A stretch of 64,000 nucleotides of DNA, taken from positions 5,658,501 through 5,722,500 of the forward strand of contig NC_135555.1 of assembly GCF_964340395.1 (NCBI RefSeq). Reading direction: 5' to 3'. A program made the position numbers and the translations under genes. Of this stretch, positions 53,201 to 64,000 are shown one piece after another. A model generated the notes under the pieces. The model was not told where the DNA came from, did no database searches, and saw only the letters and a list, made by a program, of their open reading frames with translations. Position 1 is the stretch's first letter, and the number at the start of each line of letters is the position of its first letter. The DNA is from Glandiceps talaboti. Its lineage: Eukaryota; Hemichordata; Enteropneusta; Spengelidae.

Positions 53201-54179
53201 ATACCAAATAATACCATTACAGTGTAGTCAGCCTCATTTACAATATTAATCACCATGCCAACACATTTAGGACTCTACCATTATGCTAGAGGGAAAAATA
53301 AATGTTGCTTTCACTTTCAAAGGCTGTATATGTTTCAAAAACTGCAATTAAGTGGATTTAAGAAGAAAATCTTAGTGACGACAGTAAGATGTCGTGAACC
53401 TATTGTTTCAATTTTGTCTTCAGTACCCGTATGAGCAATATCATCATATAACGTTTATTCGTATCGACTTCTTTGATTTCCTGTCTTGATCAAGATTTCA
53501 TTACCGTGTGAACATTTTAAATAAAAAACACTCGCGTTTCATTGCAAAGTTGGTGCTTAAAGCCATAAATGCAAAGAAATATCGACGTTTTGAGATAAAC
53601 CCCCTTTCCGCCATCCCTTTGTAGTGATTGTCTTCCGACATGTTAACAAGTGAAGATTCAAGCTTGTGGCGTCTAGGAATACAATAGTAAAGTTAGAATA
53701 TAAAATTGTTGTCTGCAATTTATCGGAAGGGGAGCTATCATCTGGTTGCATTCGGTCTTGGAGCACTAGCTTCTGTCATCGTAGTTTAGTTTAGAGTCTT
53801 AATCCAGTGTATCTTGGTGTCTCCCTTGAAGTATTCACCACGACAAACAAAACCCTGTGTATCGATCGAGTGCGAGTACGTATTTCAGTGTGAACCAACT
53901 CAAGATTTTGTATTCCTCGAGCTTCTGAGTGAGGTGAGTATTTCTCCCTTTGAGAAGTTAATATCCCTGTACCTACCCAACCCCTTTTATTTGTACAGTT
54001 AACTGACATGAATGCATACATGCGCACACCATTCATTCTCCCCCACTGCTTAAATTGGTACAGTCCGAGAATTATATTTCCACGTCAGACAGGCATGTCT
54101 TTACTTATAGTCACAATGTTAAGCTTTCATTTTTCAATTACAATAATGACAGGTGCGGTCTTCTTCATCACTTTTGCAG
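50256..54179. other. Intergenic stretch, no gene recognised
   Basis: AT-rich, CpG near expectation. Contains the twin CRE element at 51205-51233 and a short ACAAAT repeat at about 53175-53195. Frames at 50943-51191, 53557-53766, 53791-54036 and 53814-54002 are unrecognised, although 53814-54002 is cut by a donor-like GAGGTGAGT near 53934 and could include an exon. Confidence 0.5.
51205..51233. promoter_or_regulatory. Twin CRE palindrome
   Basis: Two perfect TGACGTCA sites (51207-51214 and 51224-51231), 17 bp centre to centre, each extended to GTGACGTCA or TGACGTCAC. They sit in a quasi-palindrome around a TAATTA homeodomain core. CREB/ATF proteins bind TGACGTCA across animals. No promoter is recognisable nearby, so an enhancer or a transposon-derived palindrome are both possible. 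Confidence 0.45.
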
Positions 54180-54187
54180 TATAAAAG
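54180..54187 (+). promoter_or_regulatory. Candidate TATA box
   Basis: TATAAAAG, about 30 bp upstream of a segment that ends in a strong donor at 54304. If used, transcription would start near 54210. It is the best-formed core-promoter candidate upstream of the DEG/ENaC exons, but 7.7 kb away. Confidence 0.4.
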
Positions 54188-54209
54188 CCTGTGTCGCGTT
54201 ATAGGATAA

Positions 54210-54303
54210 CGTACTTGGATGAGTACCGGGGTACTCATTTTGGGGAAACAAGCTTCATCAGCGTCACCAATCGAGTTTTGATCTTCAACAAAATCAGAGA
54301 CAC
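54210..54303 (+). other. Candidate non-coding first exon of the DEG/ENaC gene
   Basis: The segment from the predicted start to the GTAAGTACC donor at 54304 is CpG-rich and contains one ATG (54219) opening a 20-codon upstream frame that ends before the donor. ATGAGTACC and GGTACTCAT (about 54219-54238) form a 9-bp perfect hairpin near the predicted 5' end. It could splice to the acceptor at 61927, where the start codon of the channel lies. Inferred from signals only. Confidence 0.3.
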
Positions 54304-54600
54304 GTAAGTACCGTTATCATAATCTCTCTTTTGGAGGCGATGGTTTGTTGAAGAGGATAGATGCATCGCGCTAATCAAGCGCCAGCAAAAACACACAAAT
54401 ATTTCGTTCACTTCTGTTATGTTCTTTGGATGACAACATCCTTCAAAATCAAAAAACTTTATTCGATAAAAAAAATCCAGACTCGGTCAATTTCCGAATA
54501 ATGTAATATTTTATAACTAGAATTGTATAATCAACATTTTATCGAAGTTAACTGAAAACAGTTTAAATTAATTATCTGTTGTAAATGTCTTCTGTAAAAC

Positions 54601-55112
54601 GGTTATCGGTGGCAGAGTGGTTAAACCACTTGCCTCTTGCCACTGCGGTCGGGGTTCGAACCTATTCAGGGTTTGATTAAATTTACCACTCTGTAAGTAA
54701 GGGGAGTGTCGTCCAGTTTTACTCTACCGAATAATGCAGGTTTTCCACGGGTACTCCGGTTTGCACTGAACCCTCCTCCTGTTATTATGTAATGCCTGTT
54801 GGATGGTAAACAAATAAATAGTTAAATAAATAAGGGGAGTGTCGTTCAGTTTTACTCTACTGAACAATGCAGGTTTTCCCGGGGTACTCCGGTTTGCATT
54901 AACACTGAACCCTCCTCCTGTTATTATGTAATGCCTGTTGGATGGTAAATAGATAAATAGTTAAATAAATAAGGGGAGTGTCGCTCAGTTTTACTCTACT
55001 GAACAATGCAGGTTTTCCCCGGGTACTCCGGTTTGCATTAACACTGAACCCTCCTCCTGTTATTAGGTAATGCCTGTTGGATGGTAAACAAATAAATAGT
55101 TAAATAAATTCA
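54601..55112 (+). mobile_element. tRNA-derived SINE with triplicated body
   Basis: The head has a pol III A box (TGGCAGAGTGG, 54610-54620) and B box (GGTTCGAACC, 54653-54662) spaced as in a serine/leucine-type tRNA. The body then appears three times (starts near 54699, 54832 and 54971), each with AGGGGAGTGTCG, a CCGGGTACTCCGGTTTGC-like core, CCCTCCTCCTGTTATTA and an AATAAATAGTTAAATAAAT tail. Copies 2 and 3 share a 6-bp TTAACA insert missing from copy 1, so the extra copies probably arose by tandem duplication of each other. Confidence 0.85.
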
Positions 55113-57118
55113 TAAATTCGTCTGTCTGCAACGTTACGATACAGAATAATAACGGAAACTAAATACTCATATCATGTTTATTCGACATTATTATAATCAA
55201 TTACATGGCTAGACTCTGGCGAAATAAAATAGGACGTGAAATTATCGGTTCTTCGTTTATCCGGTAAAGCATTCTACGAAAGTCGGCTGACACGTCACAT
55301 TTCACACTTATGGAGTTTAAAGATATCACTCTACGTACTACGCCGAACTTGAGCATTAAACAGGCCGAGAGAAAATGAGCGAAAGTTTCGTAGCAACGCT
55401 CGAACTGTTGCCATCGACGATATATAGAACAATAAAATCACAAGTTTGAAGATATTGACTAATACAGAACATCGATATACGTGTTACAATCTGACATAGG
55501 AAATTACTACTAGAAGTGATTTGACATCAAAGCGTAGAATTTATTCAATATATATATTTCAATATCATGAACTGCCAGTCAATTTCAAAATTATGAATTG
55601 TTCATGTCCATTTTGTGACTTATATTCACAAGTTGGTCAAACAATTATTTGACATGTACAGTATTCGATTCGATGTGTGCTATTGAAGGTTGTTGAACAT
55701 ACACTTTTTAATACCCTATGTAATAACCATATCGTGTGATTTATATGTACCAGGACACCCTGCAAATATGTGCATTTTACATTATGAATGTTCGATCAGT
55801 TTTTCATGAAATTCTGCTCGTTTTCCGTGAATTGTTTCTATCAGCTTCTATCAGTAATTATCATGACCACACGGAGAAAAGATGGACTGCACACACCACT
55901 ACCATAAATACATGTAAATGAATATGCACACATTAATATTTTATACAGCGCGTTGTTTTATACTAATTAAATTGCACACTTTCGTTAGTTGGCCTGTGTA
56001 AACGACAGTAGTTGTGTAAGATCTGAAAGGGCGTTGCATAATTAATGTATGTACAAATTAGACTCAACTACTGTCGTTTATGCTTATTTGCATATTAGTG
56101 AAATCAACATTATTTGTGAATCATGATATTCATACTATATTTCCATGTTGTGACATATTGGTATATAAATGAACCTTTTAGTATTCATGTACATTTGTAA
56201 TGTTATTAACAGAAGCCATCGGTACAGTTAATGGTAGCTGTTATTGTGAAATTAATGAAAGTAATGAAATCTACATGGCATATAACAAGTATACAAATGT
56301 AAATGTAATTACTTTTATAGCAAATATTCTTAAACTGTAGAGCAATGAGTGACTGGCCTACAATAGACTGTATTCTGTGATGTTTAGACGTTTAGTGACA
56401 TATTGTAAATTGTTGAGTGTCAAAAATGAAAACGAAATAAAGTAAGTTATGTCTGATAATTTTAAAAATATAAAGATGACAATACATTTGCGTGTCAATT
56501 TATTTCCTTTTAAAATAAACAAAGGATCTTATTCTTCCAGTTTTTGATGGCGGGTAAGAATAATGTTGATGCGCCTCTGAGTGTAAACTGAAGGCTTAGC
56601 AGTATAATACTTTAACTTTATGTGATTGCGTTTAAATGAGAATACCTTTCTGTTCGATACGCTTAATGCTGAATCTTTTCAAACCCTGTATACGTCCACA
56701 TTCAGTCTGTGTACATCCCAATGAAAAAAATCACGCACATTTTGAATACGGATATTAGATGGTTTATTCAATGTTTGGAACATCCCTTAACAGTGCCCTA
56801 TCCTCCGATAATAAACTTTCACACGAATCAGAGAAATGGTACAGAAATCGAAAGGAAAACTGGTATAGAAGCATTGCTTTCAAACTTATCACACTCAATG
56901 CAATTTAATGACAAAATTCAAAGTGATAGTGTATTTCAGTTCTGTTATTAAATGCAAGATAACAGTTTTCCAAATTCATCACTCGAAGGAAACAGCCATT
57001 ATCTAAATTTAATACCTTATTAGTTTATTATCATAAAGTACAGACAGTGGAACAAAAGTTCGTTTTTGTAATCCTGTGTTTGAAAAAACTCAACCCCTAA
57101 CAAAATATTCTAAATATT
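55113..57118. other. Non-coding stretch, nothing coding recognised
   Basis: Intergenic, or first intron of the DEG/ENaC gene if the 54.2-kb exon is real. It contains an inverted repeat TAAACGACAGTAGTTG at 55999-56014 and its complement at 56065-56080. The 80-codon frame at 56709-56951 is unrecognised. Confidence 0.55.
55999..56080. repeat. 16-bp perfect inverted repeat with 50-bp spacer
   Basis: TAAACGACAGTAGTTG (55999-56014) and CAACTACTGTCGTTTA (56065-56080). Partial similarity extends a few bases further on both sides. Possibly the remnant of a small foldback element. Confidence 0.75.
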
Positions 57119-57549
57119 GGATGAGTCAAAAGACGTATGCCAACTCATCAGAACCTTCGTGAGTAATTGTTATGATTAATTTCATAGTTTAACTGTCATT
57201 AGCAATGATAAACATGTGTGATCATAATAGTGACAGAGATAACATATTTGGCATTCATCATTCACACAAATTCATGGGCATTGATAACGATTTCAATACC
57301 CCTCTAATAAATAATTTCCTATCTTAGAGGAGTGTTCGTATGGAACAGGAGACGCAGTGAAAGTGATAGGCACAACAAGGAAGTGTATGTATACAAGTAT
57401 TGATAGAAAAAAATATTGTATTCCCGAGATAGGGAAACTGGTCTACATTGATAGATCTAATTTAGTATGAAATTAAGATGACATATTTTACAGGTGAAAT
57501 GAAAAAGGTATTGTGATGTTTCAAAAAAGCCATGGCGAACTCCAGATAA

Positions 57550-57920
57550 AGCCTAAAAAATGTTTGGTTCCCGTCACCCGACCCCACCTAGTTTTTCACT
57601 GCCAACCCTAAACTATGTTTACGTGTTCGAGAAAATAATAATGAAATCGCGAAAATTGTGAAGTCTCGCCAGAAATAGAGGATGCGGAAACTCACATCAA
57701 CTTAAAAAGGCAACATAAAACTATTCCTCCAATCTGTAATGGCTGTACATCTGATGAGAAGAAACCAATAACAGAGACCATATGGAAAACAACGGAAAAA
57801 ATAACTACCTGAACTAGACACTCACATATGAAAAAAAAAATATGTAATAAAAAATCTACCTACCCGACCTGTTAAAAAAATTGAGCGTAATCGGAACCAC
57901 ACAAACTTTTTTGTTAGGCC
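57550..57920 (-). mobile_element. Harbinger-like MITE, copy 2, nested in the inverted repeat
   Basis: 371 bp, aligning full length to copy 1 at 26768-27140 in reverse orientation. Flanked by TAA at 57547-57549 and 57921-57923. Right terminus GGAACC ... TTAGGCC; left terminus GCCTAAAAAATGTTTGGTTC with the first G changed to A. No coding capacity. Confidence 0.8.
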
Positions 57921-58145
57921 TAAGCTTAATTCGGGAGGAACTATTACTCACGGTCTTAACATGGCGTATGTATAAAGTAGGCAGAGGGGATTCAAAACAG
58001 CGAACGTGACACTGAGGATTTCAAGATGCATTGTCCAATAGAGGAAAGACTTGTTAAATTATATCCATGAATAAATAATAAAGCTTAATTTTGGAACGTA
58101 AAATGTATATTAATCAGTTTAAACTCATGCTGTTTGACAAGAACA

Positions 58146-58156
58146 TAACAAGACCC
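58146..58156 (+). repeat. Poly(C) run
   Basis: Eleven-base C homopolymer inside the extra segment of the left arm of the inverted repeat. Confidence 0.85.
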
Positions 58157-59330
58157 CCCCCCCCCAACCCGTAGAAAAAGTATTATAATATGGATAGCTT
58201 TGAATATATTATGGCGGGTCATTTGTAGGTAAGTTTAACAAAATACATTGCCTATTCCATAATTTGAACAAATGATATTATGTGGCCTTTGAGAAAGTAC
58301 TATTTTAAATTAAATAAACATGAAATAGTGTCGATATTTCAATCTATCAGAACCATTAAGGTATCATGTCATCTCTGTAACAGTATACCAGGGTCACCAC
58401 ATTTATGATGACAATCCTCTAATTACCTAGATATTAAAGTTGCAACATGTCAGGTGAAGTATTTCAGAAGTAATAATACCAATTAATTATCCTCCTGCAA
58501 ATTTACAGACGATTTTTAATAATAGATGAAGATTTAAAAAAATGATTGACTGTCTCTTCAGTTATAACATCCCGAGGCTTGTTTAATGAAGGTTTCCATT
58601 ATGATAATAGCATGGCTCAAGATGTTCAGGAAGTTTCCATGGAAACTAAACTATTTTGATTACGTTGATTCAACATCCTTCTGGGATAGTGAATACGTAT
58701 CAAATGGCACTTGTGTACAACATTAAGGAAGGTCGTATAACTGTACGCATTACGCGAGCGTATGCGCAGTTGCGTTTTTTTTATACCTATAATTCATCCT
58801 TAATGATTCTGATAGTTTGACATATCTAAATGTTTATTAATTTAAAATAGTACTTTCCCAAAGGCCACATAATATCATTTGTTCAAATTATGGGATAGGC
58901 AATGTATTCTAAAAAAAATTACGCACAACTGACACGTCATAATATATTTAAATCTATCCATAAGACTTTAATCTTTATCTCTACTGGTACTTTTTTCCCG
59001 AATAAGAAAGTTCTTGTTTGAGACCGGTTTCTTTCTCTCGGGAATACAATATTTTTTTCTATCAATACTTGTATACACACACTTCCTTGTTACGCCTATC
59101 ACTTTCACTGCGTGTCCTTTTTCATACGAACACTCCTCTAAGATATGAAATTATTTAGTAGAGGGTTATTGAAATAGTCATTAATGTCAATACATGTGTG
59201 TTTGAATGATGAATGCCAAACATGCTATCTCTGTCACTATACTGACAACTCCATTAAACTATGAGATTAATCCTAACAATTACTCACGAAGGTTCTGATA
59301 AGTTGGCATACTTCTTTCACTTCCGATCCA

Positions 59331-60298
59331 TGTTTGAGACGGCTCGTTTCATTACACACAATCTTCGTGCTTTTTATTCAAAATGACTAAAAAGTCACGT
59401 CAAAACCTTAATGTACGTTGACTCGTGCTTTAATGGGACATGGTCCTGATCTGTCTGTGTTAATTTTGTTTCATCAGAAATATTAAATGTTATTTTTACG
59501 CAACATTTCTGATAATCATTAATAGTGAAAATTGTACCATCACTAAAAGTTAGGTAAACCAAATAAAATGGTGTAATTTTTAGATGCATCCTTAGATTTT
59601 CAGGGATACCAGAATGATCAAAGATGCAGGGAGCTTTCTACATATACATTTTCAATACACGTCAAACTATTACAGTTATATTATTTTAAAAATGAATTAA
59701 GAATGTTTGTCAAATTTGTCAGTATCCGTTTCATGAAGTATGTAAACTCTTAATATCTACTTGGATTCTTGAATGTTGGAAAGGAAAGCAGAGCCTCACT
59801 GTCTTCATGGTTTTCTGTCTACAGACACATTCTAGAACAATTACAGGTATATTATTTCCTTGAACGAGCTTGGTCAACCTGTTTATTAATGGAAACCTAC
59901 ACAAATACTTTTCTATTCCACCCCCACCACCACTTATTGAAAAAATGTCACTTTCCATCAAACTTTTTTCAAGTTACTATGAACACATATGGCATGCTTC
60001 AAATGCAAGGCCGTCGAAAGAAGTATATAACGGGTCATTCTTGTCAAACCTATTTAAAATCGATATATTATTTATAGGATTCTCCGTGATTCGACGACGT
60101 AGAATAATGGTTCATCCTGCACATTCTAATCATATAATAAACTCTAGTTGATGTATTCCAAAATCAAACTAATTTGAGAATATATGTCCATAAGAGTCGA
60201 TGTTTGTAGGAAGGTATTGTCAAATGAATGGAGCTACATTTTGTATTACATAATATCTATATTGCACATGCACAAGCGACAGAAAATAATTAATTGTA
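59331..60298. other. Non-coding stretch, nothing recognised
   Basis: Frames at 59731-59961 (-), 59769-60077 (+) and 59870-60151 (+) overlap each other and resemble no known protein. Confidence 0.55.
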
Positions 60299-60375
<77 letters not shown>

Positions 60376-60413
60376 CCACCACCACCACCACCACCACCAC
60401 CACCACCACCACC
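60299..60413. repeat. Compound (CAT)n-(CAC)n trinucleotide array
   Basis: About 25 CAT triplets are followed by about 13 CAC triplets. It is the complement-strand equivalent of the (GAT)n/(GGT)n array at 17.9 kb. The Ser/Pro frame through it is an artefact. Confidence 0.97.
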
Positions 60414-61927
60414 AATATATTTAATTAACTGATAATCCTATGCATAGTGGTATTTATTAATATATTTTAATATTCCCATAGTGTTATTTCGTTTCATTAA
60501 TTATTCAACACTTGAGGTAGTTTCATTAACTTCTGTTTACTCTAATAGCCAGAAAGCTAGTGAAGTGTCTTTATTTTGACGTGGTCAACCTAAACATAAG
60601 CACTACAATGTTCTGTCTTAATTGGCCTAGTTCGATCAATCTTCACCTATGGAATTGACAAACCTATTCTGCAATTTAACAATAGACGCATGGAATTGTT
60701 GATGAACTGTTTAATTAACGAGGACATATATTTTGATTTCATCACCATTTCTATTTTTCATCATATAATATTCATTATACATATACGAAGTAGTGATGGA
60801 ATGAATGTAAAGCGGTACCACATTATGAATAAAATAAGCGACCACACAATAGGTAAAACAATGTTGAAATAAAATGTAGTCAGTCCAACAAAGTGATAGA
60901 TAGCTGACTTTTTCGAGATTATCCCTGCTATGAGCTCAAGTTTAACGCTACTACACAATCGCAAATAATTATAAATGCAGAGAGCAATTACTTTGTATGA
61001 AACATAACGCATAGTCCAAATATTTTTATTATTTACAATTTATCAACTGTTAAATAGAAATTCTGAAGTCATATAGTTTTTGAATTGTCACTATTTGAAC
61101 TCAATTTCTGTAAATTGATAATGTATGTTATTATAGCTTTAGATATTTACATACGCCCATTTACATCTTTTTTTACAACGTTTCTATTATACAGTCGAAA
61201 TGTTTAGTTCTCTTGGAATAAAAAACTTTCATTTTCTTCTTTCTTTAAAGTTTTTTTGGGCAATTAATGAGTTAATGAGTTACAAAATTAGACTTGGTCT
61301 ATGTCGCTTCACGTTATTTTTTCACGTAGAAAAAAATGTTGTAAAGTACCTCAAAGTATATTAGTCATCTCCAATAATGCGAAAATGTCGACGCTATGTC
61401 AGAAAGGCCTTTGTCTCAACAGTCTATCGAGTTTAAATGAACAACACACCACTAAACGTATTACAAACCTTTATCGTTATTAGCACAATCATATTGTATA
61501 ATTCATATAATGAACATCATGACTTCTCCTATATGCAGTGTGACTTCTCCCATATGAAAACAGCATAATTAATTATCATTGTTCTTGATTTGAACGTTAT
61601 GAATATCTGTCTACATCTCTATTTATATTAATTCTGATAATTCTGATTGTATTTATAGAATTATTAGGTTGTTCGTCCATATTTGTCATTGTTTTGTATG
61701 TGAATTTAGGTCATTACTTGAGAATGTAAAATAAAAAAGACACCGATATTGGAAATTTCAAACTATTAAGATCTTTCACTGGGAAATAGTTTGGTATATA
61801 CTTCAATGTTTTGCTAACGTTTACTGTAGCCATGTATAACTATTATGTCTCAATTTACTGAATCATAAACTCAATTGCCTGTCACCCAAGATACATAATA
61901 TGTTGGTTAACTTTCATTCTTTTCCAG
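60414..61927. other. Non-coding stretch upstream of the DEG/ENaC start exon
   Basis: AT-rich sequence ending in the pyrimidine-rich acceptor TTCATTCTTTTCCAG at 61927. Short frames at 60690-60872 and 60761-61012 are unrecognised. Confidence 0.55.
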
Positions 61928-62014
61928 ATAGATGTAGAGATTAACATCGGACAAAACTATGACGACTGAAAACGATACTGGTCCCTGGGTCACATTATCA
62001 CCATCAGACTTACA
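61928..62014 (+). other. DEG/ENaC exon carrying the start codon
   Basis: Acceptor ends at 61927 and donor GTAAGT starts at 62015. After 31 untranslated bases, the ATG at 61959 opens MTTENDTGPWVTLSPSDL and two bases of the next codon. Joining to 63279 completes CAG (Gln) and stays in frame with the channel exon. That phase match, plus two good splice sites, supports this exon despite its small size. Confidence 0.7.
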
Positions 62015-63645
62015 GTAAGTCGTGCTCCTGACCAAATGTTTTACAGACAGTGTACATACATTAGGCTATATTACTGACCAAGTAGGTTTTATTGGTACAA
62101 TATCGAGTTATAAAATCAACGACCAAGTAAAAATATTGAAAATGCTATGACGACAACATATATGTTGTGTTATACTTTGATTTTACTCGACTATATTTCG
62201 AAAACAATTAGTAATGTCGACAAATATGAAGGTGTATAAACTACCCTGTTTTATATCAAAACAGCATAACTCAATTATCAGTAATATTACAATGTAATAG
62301 TATTTTATTAGTCATATCAAATATGCCCTGTGATAGCAACATGCCAACAGTGTATTATATTTCAAAGCGAATATGTTTGTGCGCTTTCTTTTACAAAAAT
62401 ACATTGTCTGAACACGTTCTGTGTGGATAAGTGTAGCATTTACATAAATTAACTGCTCTAGCTTTAGAACCATTTGTTGTGTTACTTTACAGCTTGTACA
62501 TGTAATGTAATAAAAACATTTTTTAAGTGTTTGTGAAGTTTAAAAGGTTTAAAAGCCTGAATATGATATGGCACCAGGAGGGCAGCAAATGGCTTTAAAA
62601 AAGCCTTTGTTAATGCTATATTACTAATTGAACCAATTCTTCCAACATCTGAAACAGTTTTTGCAAAATCACACTTTGTATGAAATATGCATACTGTTAA
62701 CAACTTATATAAGATGATATTTGTTTGTTAAGATATCGACTAACATACGTTCAAAACTTGTAAATTATTAATCTGATGCTTGTACAATGCCAGAATTTAC
62801 AGAACTTCTTAGCAGTAGAAATAAAATCATGCTGCAAAGCTTTTTTTAAATTTTTTTTAATAACAAACACGTTTTTAAAATTTTAAGATTTAAAAACATA
62901 GGATATCATTCAAGAAATAAGAGTTTCTTGTGACAATTGAATCGTGCTGGTTTTCATTTTATTTGTAGTAATAAGAGTGCAGACTTTAAGTTTATAAATA
63001 AATTCAACCTTGATTTTGGAGTCACCCGGACTAGTAACAAGCTAACTAATAAGCGTTGTTAATGTCTACAATATGCACATCATAGAATGAAGTTGCATAT
63101 CATATAATGATGTGTATACATCATATAAAGAAGTATGCATATCATGAAATAAACTAAGGCTTCAATGTCTTGTTATCTATAAGACAGCTGTGGTTTTCCA
63201 TATCTACCGGTCGATCACTGATATTAGTATTCATCACATACTGCACTGGAATGTATTGCTACACATTATATATTTCAGGGCCTATTCTTCATACGGATCC
63301 CGACCCCCGGTAGATCCTCATCGAGATGAGAAAATGTTTCATTCTCAGGATCACAATTCAAGGAACGATCCGTTGACTCCCCGTATGACAAAGAGAAGAA
63401 TGGCAATTAGCGACAACACTCAAGACTTAGACTGGAAAAATCGATCCGGAGCTAACACGTTCCTTTCAATTACTCGAGAATTCTGTACAAATACTACAAC
63501 CCATGGCATACCACGCATTTTTCAAGCCAAGTCTTACATCGGAAGTTTCATCTGGGCAGCTATATTTCTCACATCTTGCAGTTTTTTCATCGCACAGGCC
63601 ACTAACTTGATACTTCAGTTTCGGAAATTTAATGTCAACGTGAAG
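61959..63645 (+). CDS. DEG/ENaC-family sodium channel, N-terminal part (incomplete)
   Basis: Coding segments are 61959-62014 and 63279-63645 (141 residues), separated by a 1,264-bp intron. The gene continues past the right edge. DEG/ENaC subunits form trimeric amiloride-sensitive Na+ channels in the plasma membrane; the family includes acid-sensing, peptide-gated and bile-acid-sensitive types. Residues 1-78 are a polar cytosolic N-terminus with basic TKRR. Residues 80-99 carry the family signature F-x-x-x-x-x-F ... T-x-HGIPRIF, with the conserved gating His-Gly at 94-95. A single membrane segment follows at about 106-128 (IGSFIWAAIFLTSCSFFIAQ), then the start of the extracellular part. The second exon ends at a good donor (AAG|GTGAGA, 63646) in phase 0. 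The selectivity filter and cysteine-rich domain are not in the window, so the subtype cannot be assigned. Confidence 0.85.
62015..63278 (+). other. Intron 1 of the DEG/ENaC coding sequence
   Basis: GTAAGT donor and ATATATTTCAG acceptor, phase 2. AT-rich, with nothing else recognised; the 73-codon minus-strand frame at 62482-62703 is not a known protein. Confidence 0.65.
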
Positions 63646-64000
63646 GTGAGAATGATTTGCAAAAAAGTAGTATTTCTTACAACATTCAACGAAAAAATTC
63701 CTTTGCCACTATGTGCATTCTTCTACATACAATAGTATGGACTGTACAATATTTTAAACACAACTCACTATGTTTTTTTCTCTCAGACTTCAGAACCTTG
63801 AAGTCAGACAAATCTCACCAGTGCACAAGTTTTGTGAAAACATTTTTGTCATTTTCAAATCCATGTTCATTAGTTCAGATATTAGTAATTGGGTAATTTT
63901 ATAAATTGTCTACAGACTTTCTTGAAAGATATGCCGAATATTTGCAAGGAAACTAAGGAAAACTATTTGCACCTGTTATGACTTCACTAAGGATATTAAT
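63646..64000 (+). other. Start of DEG/ENaC intron 2, possible alternative exon at the edge
   Basis: Two acceptor-like sites occur: TTTTTTCTCTCAG ending at 63786 and TTGTCTACAG ending near 63916. Splicing to the first gives a stop after four codons. Splicing to the second gives about 21 residues (TFLKDMPNICKETKEN ...) and then a TGA. Neither resembles the conserved post-TM1 sequence, so the true next exon is probably outside the window. Confidence 0.4.

Larger units (their letters stand above)
57119..59330. repeat. Large imperfect inverted repeat (2.2 kb), left arm interrupted
   Basis: The left arm (57119-58361) and right arm (58798-59330) are reverse complements over about 540 bp, around a unique 436-bp centre. 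Matching landmarks include ACTCATCAGAACCTTCGTGA / TCACGAAGGTTCTGATAAGT, TAGAGGAGTGTTCGTATG / CATACGAACACTCCTCTA, and AAATGATATTATGTGGCC / GGCCACATAATATCATTT. The left arm has about 700 bp (roughly 57445-58170) that the right lacks, including the second MITE copy. It could be an old foldback transposon with long terminal inverted repeats, or an inverted segmental duplication. Confidence 0.85.

Noticed and set aside
54601-54670. A genuine tRNA gene
   Set aside because: A and B boxes are present, but the acceptor stem and anticodon region do not fold convincingly and it is fused to a SINE body.
60184-60432. Ser-Pro frame
   Set aside because: (CAT)n/(CAC)n translation.

Overview
This is a eukaryotic (animal) genomic window, AT-rich and gene-poor. 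It has canonical GT-AG introns, many microsatellites and minisatellites, a tRNA-derived SINE and MITE-like elements. The two recognisable genes are an ataxin-1 family gene with an AXH domain and the first exons of a DEG/ENaC sodium channel. Together with the intron-rich, repeat-rich texture they point to a non-vertebrate bilaterian, probably a marine invertebrate (lophotrochozoan, hemichordate or similar). I cannot name the species from sequence alone. No bacterial genes, operons, CRISPR arrays or rRNA are present.

Layout. 1-34.4 kb: no convincing coding exon. It holds tandem arrays (26-30 bp at 0.1 kb, (GA)n at 1 kb, (CA)n at 3.4 kb, 54 bp at 5.6 kb, 51 bp at 7.1 kb, 25 bp at 9.6 kb, 72 bp x12 at 15 kb, (GAT)n/(GGT)n at 17.9 kb, 61 bp at 24.5 kb). 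It also has a Harbinger-like MITE at 26.8 kb, an octamer-motif cluster at 27.8 kb, and an 89-bp near-perfect palindrome at 34.05 kb just before the first coding exon. Most of this stretch is strongly CpG-depleted, apart from pockets near 16.5 and 18.5 kb. 34.4-37.6 kb: ataxin-1-like coding sequence in two exons, split inside the AXH domain by a phase-0 intron. 37.6-41.3 kb: likely long 3' UTR with three AATAAA signals, two Pumilio-type sites and a microRNA-like hairpin.

41.3-54 kb: intergenic. It has a perfect CTCF-consensus match, a 37-bp minisatellite, a GAGT/GGGT tetranucleotide array, a degenerate ~115-bp repeat, a foldback element and a twin CRE palindrome. CpG is no longer depleted here. 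54-64 kb: a candidate TATA promoter and non-coding first exon at 54.2 kb, a SINE with a triplicated body, and a 2.2-kb imperfect inverted repeat with a second copy of the MITE nested in one arm. Exons coding for the N-terminus and first membrane segment of a DEG/ENaC channel follow at 61.96-63.65 kb, and that gene runs off the right edge.

The two genes are on the same strand and have no obvious functional link. Most short open frames in the window are by-products of tandem repeats or AT-rich chance and are not annotated as genes.
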